Shown here one piece after another: positions 44,771 to 56,444 of a DNA stretch of 64,000 bases (within the stretch, counting starts at the first letter, position 1; every line of letters starts with the position of its first letter). Below the pieces are notes generated by a model, which worked only from the letters and a program-made list of their open reading frames with translations, ran no database searches and was not told the origin of the DNA. The position numbers and the translations under genes were made by a program. Origin of the DNA: Climacium dendroides (lineage: Eukaryota > Streptophyta > Bryopsida > Hypnales > Climaciaceae); assembly GCA_950106755.1 (NCBI GenBank), contig OX467087.1, positions 6,080,047 through 6,144,046 of the forward strand, given 5' to 3'.

Positions 44771-44932
44771 TTCACTTTTGCCTTCCCCCTTGCATGCAAG
44801 AGAGAGCGGAGAGCTGGTGGTTTGACCTCCAATGACTCCTTTCTTTGGGTAGGTAAGAGTCGAATATTTGGGGTAATTCTTGCCAAATTTTTTATAAAAC
44901 TTTGACGTTCATCATTCTACCGGGTTATCAAC

Positions 44933-46420
44933 ATGCCGAGGGCAAAGAAGGCTTCCAAGAAGCCGAAGGGAAAAGAAGAAGCCCCCTCTATTCAGTGGAC
45001 AAGGGAGAATCCCTCGGAGAGTTGCAAAGCATTCTTAATCGAATTAATTGTGAAGTTTTATGAGACAAAGACTACAGTGTCTTTTGACACTAAATATGTG
45101 CGATATGAAGAGGACTGCATCAAGAAATTCTTCGTGGATATGAGGCAGAGGATGTTGGACGCCTTGCACGTACTGTAGTGGATTGATGAAACGGAGAAGA
45201 AGAATTTCCCCAAATTTCTTGACAGCAAGGTGCATGATGCATTATGGAATGCTTCGGTCATTTTGGATAAATATTGGAGGAAGAAACGCGAAAATGATGA
45301 AGCCTTCGAGCATGTCATTATGAAAGTGGATTTATTCACCAAAAGGTGCCAACCATTTAAGAAGAGGTAGAATAGAGCAGGGTCAATTGGTTGGTGGACG
45401 AGCAAGCCTGGAATGGACCAAGCACAAAATACACGTCGCCTTCTAATAGCCCTTCCGGAAGCGGCCATGGTGATTCCCGTAAATAACAAAATCATGTGGG
45501 GTGGCTATGCTACAATTCGGAGAGTGCGAATAGAAGGATGTGCGGAGAGTCATCCATCATGGGAGTTTGCAGCAAAGATGTCTCTCCAAGAAGGTGAACG
45601 ACGTGCTTTTGCAAAGATGGAATACAATACTGAGACTATGGCAGTAAGGATTCTGCATGCTAGAGTGATATGTTTTTTTGCAGTGCATTCCAAAAAGAAT
45701 GAAGGATATTCATTTTGGTGGAACGGCGGTACATTGCGTGAAATGATGCGTCGGGATGACGACTATCCAGACAACATAGCCTTTCGAATGCTGTATGAGC
45801 CGCGTATAACAGAAGAAGAAATCATTGTTGCTAAAAATCTGAAGCGATTTAGAGCCAAACGCGTAGAGCTTGCATGGGCATTACTGCACATCATGAATGC
45901 GGTGCACACCGCTCAACATCTCCACAACGACATTTCTCTGGACAACATCATGTTTCATTTTCCTGAAGATGAGTCCCGGGTTTACATTGGAGTTTGTAAT
46001 TGGGGGATGACTACAGTGTTGAGCGAGCCCATGAAGTCGTTGTATACATTCACATCAACAGCTGAAAAGGACGAAGCTATAAAGATGAGGTGGTGGGTGG
46101 ATCCCAGTATTACTTATGTACACGGAAGAGATGCGGATGTGCAAAACATCCCTTCTCTTTCCATGCAATCCGAGCAATATGTTGTTGCTAAATTAGCTGA
46201 ACGAATCAGTAGGCAGTGCATGTCGGAGGCGTATTACAAGTTGCAGCGTGAATCAAGTAGCTCACATGTCAAGTACCTCCATCCACAATTTGCACAGGTG
46301 TATGATACTTACTTGAAGCGTGTTCAGAACAAAGAGAGTACTTTGGCACAAGTCATCTTCCGTTTTAGTACTTCATTTAACTGGCCTATTCTGGATGAAC
46401 ACTTCCGTGGTTCATATTGA
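44933..46420 (+). pseudogene. Divergent protein kinase-like protein
   Basis: A single frame from ATG 44933 to TGA 46418, interrupted by TAG 45176 (HVL*WIDE) and TAG 45368 (FKKR*NRAG). The second half is kinase-like: a glycine-loop remnant (GGYATIRRVRI), a candidate ATP Lys in FAAKMS, a catalytic loop HNDISLDN in place of HRDLKxxN, and CNWG where DFG is expected. Asp-to-Asn at the metal-binding position suggests a pseudokinase. The N-terminal 155 residues are Lys-rich and helical with no recognised domain. The gene sits between GC island 5 and a 3' module shared with the preceding cassette. Confidence 0.7.
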
Positions 46421-47980
46421 AGTTCAAGAATAGTTCATATAAGTATATAGGTTGGTAGTATGCATAGATGCCAAGTAGTATGTATGCGAATTACATAGTT
46501 GCATAGCATATGTGCACCATTTTGATTTTTTAAGACCAATGAATGCCAATGTAGTTGGACTTTTATGTGCCTTTGTAATTGATGAGGATATTTTAATTGA
46601 TAATGATTTTTAAAGTGTGTGAATTGTCCCTATCTTTTGTCATTGTTGGTTTGCAATTTTGCATAGAGAAGTCTAAAACCCTACAATTATGGAAATTGTG
46701 ATTTTTAAGTTGGTATTTGCAAGATTGAGAAGTTTTTGTTTTAAATTGTATGGTCTTCCAATTCTTCAATTTGCCATGTATGGTTGAAGATATTCAATTG
46801 GACAATGTATTATGTATAATTGTAAATTGTCTTCTAGATTCTAGAAGCATGGTTTTTTGTTTGGTATCAATGGTGTGTTGTTAATTTTTTGAATGCAACG
46901 GGTTTGTCGGCTTCATTAAGATGTTAAAAAAAAATAGTAATTACCCCCTAAATGCTTGAGGTACCAAAATATTAAATATGGTGTTTGTAAAACTTAGAAG
47001 TTTAGTAAAACCTAATTATTTTTCATCATTTTAGTGAGGTAATAATTTTGGGAAATTCTTTTTGAAGTCTACTTTTGGCTCCAGAAGTCCGATCTTGCAA
47101 TTAAAGGACAATGATTTTTCTGAAAGAGATATTATGCAAGGGTACCTTGTGTAATCTTGACTTTTCTTTTGTGTTAAGAGCTTTTGGAAATGAGCCTCAA
47201 ATACAGTAGATCTTGGAGGAAAATTCATATTGGAAATTCATATTAAAAAATTATAGAGTAAATTTTGCAAAGCTGTAAATTGATTGGGGTAGTGCAAGTT
47301 TGGCCCATTAACCTCATATTCTTTCATTCTTTGGGTCCCCAACATTTTAGATTTGCCTTGCCAAAAAGGCTTCAATTTTTTTTTGTGATTTTAACAGCAT
47401 CATTATCAAATGTTATAATCTTTCACTGTACAAGTGATATTGTTGTGCTTTCTTTTCCTATGCAATCTCTAACAAGTCTAGTTTGAATTTGTATGGTTAC
47501 AATTCCAAAAAAATTGATACATCTTACCAAAATGTGGGCTCTTTGTTCAATTTAGAGCAAATTCAAGGAAGTTTAAATTTGAAAATAAGGCTTCGACATG
47601 TAGGGGTTACAACATCCTATGGTTATTTGGATGATTGAATTTGGTTGAACCATCAACCATTGTTTTCTTGGGCCAATTGAAGGCCCAAATGCCTAAAAAA
47701 AAATAGACTGCACCAAATCTATAGGTTAAATTTGAAGAAAAATTGGATGATAATGCCAAATTGCTCGAATTTGAAAGAAAAAAAATTGGATGAAATTGCG
47801 CACATCAAATGCAACTCATCTAAATATGTGGATGAAAAGATAATTCTATCCAAAATATAAATGAATACTAAAAAATTTAGTAACATTATTTTGTCATATA
47901 TTGCCACTTTAGCAATTCTCCAAAAATTGGAAAAAAACCCATGGTTTCATCCCTACACGGATGTTTACCCCAATTTCCGC
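46421..47980. other. AT-rich 3' module of the kinase cassette
   Basis: No gene is supported. It shares ordered words with 43886-44250 and leads directly into another GC island, as in the preceding cassette. Confidence 0.6.
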
Positions 47981-47984
47981 CAGA

Positions 47985-48335
47985 TGCCCCGATCGGACGA
48001 CCCCACACCGACCCATCTGCCCCGTTTGCCTCCCTGTCCGCCTCCTCGTCCGCCCTCCCGTCCAGCTCCCCATCCGCCCTCCCGTCCAGCTCTCCATCCG
48101 CCCTCCCGTCCGGCTCCCCGTCCGCCCTCCTGTCCGCCCTCCCCGTCCGCCCTCCCGTCCAGCTCTCCATCCGCCCTCCCGTCCGGCTCCCCGTCCGCCC
48201 TCCTGTCCACCTCCCGTCTGCCCCGTCCGCCTCCCCGTCCGCCCCATCCGCTGGACGGTCAGAACGTCCTATGTCGGCGGATGTTCAGGAACCGGCGGAC
48301 GTAGACGTTGGACGTCCGAACGTCCGGACGTCCAT
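47985..48335 (+). repeat. GC-rich CCGTCCG island 6
   Basis: CCGTCCGCCCTCCCGTCCAG-type repeats with an internal ~39-base period. It has the same orientation as islands 4 and 5 but no gene follows; retroelement sequence begins at about 48340, so a third cassette was probably cut here. Confidence 0.75.
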
Positions 48336-48686
48336 GTAACCCTGAATCAATTGTGGAGTCGTGGGTATTAAGCTTGAGGTTCCATTGATCTTTGGTCTTG
48401 CTAGTACTCCCTGTAGCAAAAGCTCCTGTTCAACTTGAGACGTCTGCACGGCTGCTAGAGGCATGGCCCCACCAAGACTATTGATAATGGCCTCGAGTTT
48501 GAAGTCGTTCTTTTGTGACATTGCTACCATAAACTGTCGCAACTCCGCCATCTCCTTGGCCTACTTGTCAAACATCATCTGATCCAGTTCCCGCCTCTTC
48601 TTTAGCTCTGCAATTTTTGCATTATAGTCGTCGTCGACTTGCGATCTTGCCCTCTTTCGCTTCTCCCTGGAGATTGGAGACGACAT
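48336..48686 (-). pseudogene. Retroelement gag N-terminus (fragment)
   Basis: ATG 48686 starts MSSPISREKRKRARSQ, followed by a coiled, charged stretch (ELKKRRELDQMMFDK) and SQVEQELLLQG. TAG 48561 interrupts the frame in a place where Gln would suit. The fragment is next to an LTR-like sequence on its 5' side and runs out where GC island 6 begins. The position after an LTR suggests the start of a gag gene; no capsid domain is left to confirm it. Confidence 0.5.
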
Positions 48687-48744
48687 GGTAGAGGTGTCAA
48701 AAGGTTGACCCAATGACGTTGATGACCCCTGGTGTCATGCCCCT

Positions 48745-49543
48745 ATCTACTAGGGGTGCCCAATAAACCTTAGTGCGCAAGGGTGGATCTTGGGAGTGAC
48801 TTCCTAAGCCTTGCAATAGACTAGAAGAGGAGAATGGAGAGACTCCCGATCAAACAGGGCGCAATGGTGCCCTGGTTTTGAAAAGGACATGAGAGTGTCA
48901 TACATGCTTAGAAAGCTATTGACAATACGCTTCTAATGGCGCAACAAACACGTAACTTGGAGTTGTGAGCTAAAAGTTATGGCCGCTCAAAGTTGATTGC
49001 TTCCCGATGGCGCCGGGACACTTGAGGGCTAGGTGTGAGGGGTTCCCAATGAATCCCACAAGAAAGTATGGCATGTGGCATATCATTAGAAAGCTATGAA
49101 CACAAGAAACCTAGAATGACAAGCATTACAAGGTTCTAAGACATGAGTCAAAAGTTATGGCCAAAAGAAGAGCCGTGGTGAAGGCGTGACGCCTCCCCCC
49201 GATGCATCCAAATCTTTAGAGGGCCATAACTTTGCAAGAACTTGCCCAAATGGGACGAGTGAGCAATCCATCGGCATTTAAACGTCACGTAGATGTCTAA
49301 AATGGGCTCGCATGTTGGATTTGGAACTTGAAGCACAAAGTTACGCCAGTTGGAAGTTCGGGAGTCCAAACGGTGACGACACTTGGCGATTTGGGTTGGA
49401 AGTGGGTGGTCTTCCACAACCCAAGGTTATCCAAGGACTTCCTTCAACCTAGGAGAGGGGGGTCTACCGAATACCACAGAGAGTACTATAGGAGGGGTTG
49501 GTCTCTCTCCTCACTCCCTCTTGAAGCCTTGGTGAGTTCTGGT
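48745..49543 (-). repeat. LTR copy 2 (same family as 26413-27687)
   Basis: About 800 bases matching 26417-27215 in order. The outer part is missing because CACTA-type sequence begins at 49544. Shared phrases include GACTCCCGATCAAACAGGGC and GGAAGTTCGGGAGTCCAAAC. Confidence 0.8.
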
Positions 49544-50081
49544 CACTAGAAGAAAAATGTGCTGGAAAAAACAGGTTCCAAACGCGAAAAACGCGTTTCT
49601 GTAAATGATTTTGGCGAACAAGGAAGTATCATATGGATTCTGTTGAGAAATGCGTTCCGAACGAGCCTGAATTCTAGCATTGTGTCCCTATTTTTGCGTT
49701 CATGTGAATGTTTACATTGTTCAGAGAAACGCAGTTTGTCCACGGTGTCATTGTCTACATGTAATTTCTTTTAGTGTTTCGAAGAGGTTGGATATAATAA
49801 GGTAGGGCTCCTACGTGGAACAATTTGCAGTGGATGGTAGACATCTATTGCGCAGTATGCTTGTACACGTGGACTCCTATGATCCCGCTTGCCACATGTC
49901 AAGATGGGATTCTTTCCTAACGCGTCGGTCAACATTAACGATTGTATTTCAAACGATGTAGTTATGCTCTTACGAATGCTACCATGTTCCCGGAAACACA
50001 ATTTTCTGTTTCAGAAAACATAATTTTGCATTCAGAAGACGTTATAATTATTTGTACCTAAAAAATTTCACGTTCTCCAAC
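49544..50081 (+). mobile_element. CACTA-type terminus A (left end only)
   Basis: CACTAGAAGAAAAATG begins right after GGT, within the LTR copy. It is followed by sequence without a gene. The partner end was not found; element B (50082-51197) is inserted in it and sequence resumes at 51198. Confidence 0.55.
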
Positions 50082-51197
50082 TACTAGAAGAAAAAGCAGG
50101 GTTTTGTGACTACGGTTTGCGACTGGTTTGTAGTCATATCGGACATTTGCGACTTGGTGATATTCTGGAGTCTGTAGTTGCAGTGGACAAGTCACATGAG
50201 TTGCACTGCAGTCGCGAGGTTGTTTGTCATTTGATAGGCAATGGAGAACTTCGTCGATGAACTATTGTGACGTGGTTGCTGATGTGGAAGTTATTTCATT
50301 TATTTGTGTGCAACTGATTTGCAACTAATGTGCAACTGGTTTGCGATTGACATACAACTGGTGTGCAACTAGTTTGCGATTGATGTGTAACTCGTTTGCG
50401 ACTAGTGTGCAACTAGTTTGTGATTGACATACAACTGGTTTGCGATTGATATGCAACTAGTTTGCGATTGATATGCAACTAGTTTGCGATTGATGTGCAA
50501 CTCGTTTGCGATTAGTGTGCAACTGATTTGCGATTGACATACAACTGGTTTGCAACTAATTTGCGACTTGGTTATAATTTATAGAGTTGTAGATTATAAA
50601 AATCTACAAATTGTAGAAAATCTACAAAGTGTAAAAATCTGCAAAATATATAAATATTAGAATTTCACTATCAAAATTCATTACACAAGAATGCTATAAC
50701 TTACCATTCTTATCTGTTCAAGCTGATGGTATTCTTGACAATCGATATAGGACAATTGAATCGATTTTCAGTCATGTTCTAGTTGCATTGCACTTGTTCT
50801 CTAGTTGCATTTGAATCGTTTTTTAGTTGCATTGTAGTCGGGCTCTAGTTGCATTATAGCTGATTCCTAGTTGCATTTTAGTCATTTCTAAGTTGCAATC
50901 TTCTAGTTTTCAGTTGTAGCTTGTAATAAGAGCGATTGCATTTTTCCATGGTGGACTCTACTTCGCGGATAGCTGTCCACATGAACAACTGCGATGAATA
51001 CTGGATGTAGAATACCTCATGTCAGTTCTTCTATTACAATATCGTAACCCTATTCTTCATTTTCCGACTACTTTGCGACTACAACTATATACACGTGAAA
51101 TTTGGTGCAAATACAGAGGGCTACAGTTGCATCTGAGTTGTATAGGACACATAGTCGCATCTCAGTGGGTTGCAACGGACACGTTTTTCTTCTAGTG
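50082..51197. mobile_element. Non-autonomous CACTA element B
   Basis: 1,116 bases with termini TACTAGAAGAAAAA and TTTTTCTTCTAGTG (inverted repeats, first base mutated on the left) and a 3-base duplication AAC at 50079-50081 and 51198-51200, as expected for CACTA elements. It encodes no transposase. Dense GTGCAACTGGTTTGCGA-like motifs on the left and TAGTTGCATTT-like motifs on the right are inverted relative to each other, the usual layout of subterminal transposase-binding repeats. Confidence 0.8.
50300..50575 (+). repeat. Subterminal repeats of element B
   Basis: At least ten copies of TGCAACTNGTTTGCGA(C/T)T-like units at 15-40-base spacing. The counterpart TAGTTGCAT recurs at about 50770-50900 in opposite orientation. 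Confidence 0.8.
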
Positions 51198-51200
51198 AAC

Positions 51201-52250
51201 GTCACGCTCAACAGCACCTATAATTTCGAACAGTACGATTTAATGCAAATGTGTTCTGATGAATATGACAACTTCGATTGCCTCCCGTTTAATCTCGTTC
51301 ACAAACAAGAAAACATTGACATACATGAGAGAATGTTAACAGAAATTAATATAAAGAACTGTTTCATTTTATAAAAATATGTTCGCTTGAACAGAGTGCT
51401 TGGTACTTCCCTGTTAGTGGAAACATGATCCCCAACGCTTAAAACCCTAGAAATGTCTTGGAACCCTAAATGATTTCCTGCTACCCTAAATATTCCCTGT
51501 AACCCTACATATTCAGCATGCAATGCATGCCATTGCAAGCACTGCTTCATCTTGTCATTCTATCTTTTGAAGTACAAGGGGCTCTATCTTTTGAACTAGG
51601 ATCCTATACTATGCACCTCCTACACCTGAATTGGAACATGACAAGAGCATGACAAGGAAATGCAAAACTACAATACTGTACCTCCAGCTGCAATTAAAGA
51701 ATCCATTTAGATGCACTTCTGAATTCAGTAATCCATCCATTTTTCCATTCTTGTTTTCTCCTGGTCATCAATGGACCCTTCATCAGCAACATTGCCTTCT
51801 TCCGTACAATCCATACGAGGTGTGCAAGAAAAGAATCAAGAAAGTGCACTCGTGAAGTTCCTGCATTTCATACAATTAGGGTACGTACGACAGGAAAATT
51901 GCATTCGTGTCCTCGTACATAAGAATACTACGTTCAATTCCATTCATGTCCTCGTACAGCAACTTCATTGCATTTCAGCAGCCATGAAGAAATCATGGAC
52001 AAGCACTTCATAATTCCTTTGTAAGTTCCCAACCTTTCCATATTTCAGAATTGCATGTACATTCCCTACACATGAATTACAAAACCTCACCGAAACCTCT
52101 TGAATTTCATCTTGCACTGTTGAGAAGGCCTGCAAAAACAAAACAAATAATATAATATACATGATATCACAATGTGTACAGGAGGAATGACACTTTCTTC
52201 AAGCTAGCTATAGTTGTTAAAGCATACGCTTGCAAGAAAAAAGCCTGAAA
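51201..52250. other. Intergenic or intronic, no gene confirmed
   Basis: Contains clustered CCCTAAAT/CCCTACAT words near 51440-51510, and a short exon-like piece on minus near 52080-52132 (acceptor TTTTTGCAG, donor GTGAGG) with no homology that I recognise. Confidence 0.4.
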
Positions 52251-52253
52251 TGA

Positions 52254-54180
52254 TCACTGATGACCCATAGATTCTTGTGCCTCTTGTAAAGCATCTTCAC
52301 GATTACCTGCATCATAGAAGATCCAACCTTCACAAATGAGGCGTTCGTGGTCAGTACCTACATTATGCCGTACCAGTCCGAGATTGTGCATACGTGCTTC
52401 AGGGCAATTCTACCTAAACAGTAGCCTACATTCCTACAATCAATTCAATCAAATTGTGAAGTCATTAACAAAGAAGCTGTAGAAACCAATTCAGAGGTGA
52501 ACACTCCATTGGCATCCGACATGGAGAAGGACCACGTCTTTTGCCAAAAAAAGGAAAAAATGCAATTGCTTCTATGTCCTTTCCTAACGAGGAATCATGA
52601 CAACATATGAGAAGCATAATTGTAATGTAAAGCGCTCCTACAGTGTATCGAGGCATGACGATGTTACGGTCCCTGCGATTCTTGCAACAAATGGCAGAAG
52701 AATGGTCATCAAATTGTAATGAAGGGAAATTCAAGAAAACGATACCTGTATCTAAAAAAAGATGTAGGCAACGGAACTTAGTCCAAGGGAAAAGTACGCT
52801 AAAACATACTGCAAGAAAAGAAGGGGCTACCGGAAACAAAAGAAGCCCATTGTGGAATACTATTCCAGCATTTTATGAAACACACTTGTAGAGCCAGTAT
52901 CATCCATCGAAGACCACCTGTAGTACAAGTGCATTTAGCAATCGGCCTTCGACTACTACTCCACATGTTGACTCCACAATTTCCGAAACACAGTCGTATG
53001 CAGACGGGCAGCATACATCATGTACGACGGGTCCAGTGCTAATAATGACCGAACATCCCACACTGCCCCTTCGTATTCTTCAAGACCTATACAGAAAGAA
53101 GCTCTCACTTCAAAGTACTCAAAGGTTCCGTGGAATCCCAAGATCCTCTTCATCTCTATAATTACAGCTTCCACATTTAGTTCATCCAGAGGAGTGGCAA
53201 CACAAAAATTGTGCAGGTATGTTAGGGCTGGGTCCACCTCAGAAGCTTTGATAAGACCTGCAATCTTTTCATTTTCCTCACTATATAATGGTGTTCCCTG
53301 AATCATCCACCCATTGGGTTTGTAATTGGCAACAACAACTGCAATTTTTTCATATGTAGCTGCCTATTGACCCTTCAGAGCTATAATCCTTACTACTGCA
53401 CTCCATGAGTAAACATGTCCTTGCTCCACAGCAACCTCGAATTATCCCAGAGCTCAATTATATTCTTTCCTAGAAAACAAAACGAAAACTCGCTGGTGGA
53501 ATGGCAAAGATTTCGCCATTTCGGCCTTTCACATACCTACAACGTCTTTGCCCCTACAATAAAGCAACATTATGATTACAACACATACTCTTTTCAACAC
53601 TAATTCAGCTTAAGAAGGTGTACAACGCAAACAAAAGAAGACCATCACTTGCAAATTGTTCCTGCACTTCGGAAGTAGAATGAATACTTACAAATTATCG
53701 GAGGTTTAATTTTCTGAGAGTTGGCAAGCTTGAGGAAGTACACCTACAAGCAAACTCGTGTTGAAGCTCCTGTACCTTTCTGTAACACATATTCCAGAAA
53801 TGTTAGTACGTCATGCCTACTTTGGACCAAGGTAGCGACATTTCGGGTGAAAAGCATTCTTCATTGTCCCGCAGCTAAACAAGTGTGCGGAAGATACTAT
53901 TTCCAAAAACATCTTCGTTGAAAGTTGTATTAGTTGGCCTGTTTTACTGAAGTGATCTACAACCCTCATACCTGTCAATGACATGCCATTTCCGGATAAC
54001 CTATTCCGAGATATTAAAGCTTCTGCAAAATGACCATTGAACATGGTACACAAGGCCACCGACAAGTCCGCTATATTCTCTACCTATTCCACTGGACTTG
54101 TTGTCCATTCAAATTGAAGACTATGTCGTTTCTGAAGCTCCTCGTGTACCAAAAATGCGTGCTCTCGACCTTAGCGACCG
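52254..54180 (-). pseudogene. ETO1/EOL-like BTB-TPR protein
   Basis: Clear similarity in order to plant ETHYLENE OVERPRODUCER 1-like proteins, substrate adaptors of a CUL3 ligase acting on ACC synthase. BTB part (DIVFNLNGQQVQ, ALCTMFNGHFAEAL, GMRVVDHFSKTGQL), then DVLTFLEYVLQ, a donor GTAAGT at 53691, FEVAVEQGHVYSW, NYKPNGWMIQ, EVDPALTY, EEYEGAVWDVRSLLALDPSY, LYYRWSSMDD. A donor GTATGT at 52809 leads to a second TPR exon starting after TTTAG near 52378 (DHERLICEGWIFYDAGNRED). In-frame TAR codons at 54084, 53744, 53442, 53364, 52956, 52953, 52935, 52860 and 52827, five of them at family Gln positions, two at family Trp positions; TGA at 53454. A segment of about 45-50 residues before FHQ is missing. 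Likely a decayed host gene. Confidence 0.75.
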
Positions 54181-54189
54181 CTTCGTTGG

Positions 54190-56440
54190 AAAAGCTTGGT
54201 CTCAATAAGACCTCAGAATACAGAAGATTGTTCCCAAATAAATGTGGGCTCGCCCTCTTCGGCTATTGTCTCCTACTGCATGTACATGTCAGCTACAGTA
54301 CAAATCTAATGTACAAGCTTCAAGTAAGGTTCTATAGGACGGTCACTCTATTTTGACAATGAAGTACTGCATTAACACAAATTCAATCATTGTCACCACT
54401 GCGTATCATACTGAAGCTCAGAATTTGACCTGATGTATTTAGAGATTGGTCGAGCAAGAGACGGAGGGGCAAGAGATGGTGTGACCAATGTACTAATCAA
54501 GCACAATTGGCACACCTCCAAAGAAATTGAAGGTTCACAGCAGAACTTCTGAACAACCTCAAATACGTTCTATTCAAAGCAGCAAACATAAGAAGAATAA
54601 AATGACAGGCCCGTCTTCTACGGCCCATTCCTAACAACACAACCTAATTCAAATTACCTAATCATTTGTAAACACGGTGACTTCCAGTCGTGCGTGTCTA
54701 GGCACACCGACCGAGATCTATAGCTGACTAAATACAAAGAGTACAACATTGAACTTGAGGGAAGGTAAACAGTCTTCACATGTCAATCTGTTTCCCTTCT
54801 CGACGCTAGTCTGTTGAGAAAACAAAAAATCGTTATCACCTACACACAAAGCATGATAGTCTTGCCTTGTCTACAGCATCGTATACTGTCAACATTCCAA
54901 CATTCTACATAACATCCACAAAGGCTGAGTGAATGTCCGCAGAGTAAGGGATTTTCCTACCTTCATATGCTTAATTCATCAACACACACGAACATAACAA
55001 AGACCAACCAACCTTCCCGTTTGATTACTAACTAATCTCTGAATTCATGAAAATACCACCGTGTCATAACATCCTAACCTGATTAGTATTGCAGAACCTG
55101 GCACAAAACAATTTTAATCATTAGTCATGTTCTCTATCATTTACAACATTAGCTTTCGAATAGGATGCCTCTACCGCTAAAGATGAGCTAGTCCTGCCTT
55201 GAATCAGTGATACAGACATGAATTTCTTAGCAAACAATATGTAGGCCTAAATGAACGACAAAGCGGCCTGTTGACATACTTTCCACAATTGTAGTCCTTC
55301 ATGCTCTGCTCCATTGCAAATGATGTACCCAACGGACCTCATTTGTACACAACTTTTGTACAGCCAAGAAAACATTGCATGCACCAGAGTCCTTGACGAC
55401 ATACATATAGAACAGTCTGAAGTCTGTAATCCATTAAAATTCGTTGAAATACTTTTAAATAGAACTACGAAAAATTGGCCCTCCCTGTCTATGAAGCCTG
55501 CCTCTCAGCATCTCTACAACCCAGGTGGAGCCGGCCACCATATATCGCAGTGCCTCTTGAAAGCTTGCCCCAACGTGCTACACAGCACTTTTCCGTTGTT
55601 GTCCAATTCCACAAAAGGAAGGGGTGCATCCAAAGCATGTATTGTCTTTAAAAAAAGGCGTATCAAATTCTGCTGTAACCGACCTGGCATAGGGACTACA
55701 TCTTTGTCAAAGTCGGAGTGAACTACATTACCTGTCCCCAATAATTTTCTTGGTTCCGAATTTTCCAACAACATAACCTCCCCAACCACATCGGTCATCA
55801 CTTGCCATCATCAATCAATTACTTCAATTCCTAATTTCTCTTCAGATGCATGTGGCACCGAAACCTCTCAAGGTTATCAAGCCTAGAAATTCCCGTCTCT
55901 TTTGTGAATACAGAATTGAACTTGAAATTCTCGAAACTCATGAACCAACAATGACTTCCATTTGGTAAGGCCCACTAAGAGCGTGACAACTCACATTGGG
56001 CATTTTCCAACGCCCCATGACGCTTCAAGCTCACTTAGCTTTCTGTAACATGCCAAACATATTGTCAGAGGATGTGCTGAACATCCACTGCGTATTGTTT
56101 GGTGTTCTTAATCGTTGAACCTCATGCTACAGTAATTCTGAAGAACATAGAAACTCATACATGAAAGATTGCTCAAAACATGAACAAAGTCATATGTCCT
56201 ATCCCTATGTCCTACTTGTTTATGCATTTCCGCAATGACAACATTAATGTGGAATTTGGAGAAACGGGTTTTCAAGAATTTTCCCCAACAATCTAATCGA
56301 CAGTCTTGCAAGCAGACATGAAACAGAATGGAAGAGAATTACCATGGACTTCAATCTCAAGATTGTCATTCACCAGATCATGGGGATCGCAAGTGCTCAC
56401 TTCCACACATGTCCACATTACGGTAGACATTGTAGGCTAC
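54190..56440. other. Mostly non-coding; one weak exon candidate
   Basis: On minus, 55514-55801 is open (DVVPMPGRLQQNL, ALDAPLPFVELDNNGK) with a donor-like GTAATG, but no family is recognised and the surrounding frames are closed. A second candidate on minus near 55800-55950 (SFENFKFNSVFTKETG) contains TAG and TAA. Neither is strong enough to call. Confidence 0.3.
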
Positions 56441-56444
56441 ATAC

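Noticed and set aside
47985..48335. Several overlapping long open frames in the GC-rich islands (also at 30765, 39535, 42040)
   Set aside because: They are open in many frames on both strands because the repeat lacks stop codons; compositions are Arg/Pro/Ser runs without domains.
50300..50575. Regularly spaced repeats resembling a CRISPR array
   Set aside because: Unit and spacer lengths vary, repeats are degenerate, inverted counterparts lie at the other end, and the setting is a eukaryotic CACTA element.
53780..53820. A 41-base intron in the ETO1-like BTB exon
   Set aside because: Reading through with one extra base in a C run gives continuous family-like protein (SRHDVLTFLEYVL), so a frameshift is the better explanation.
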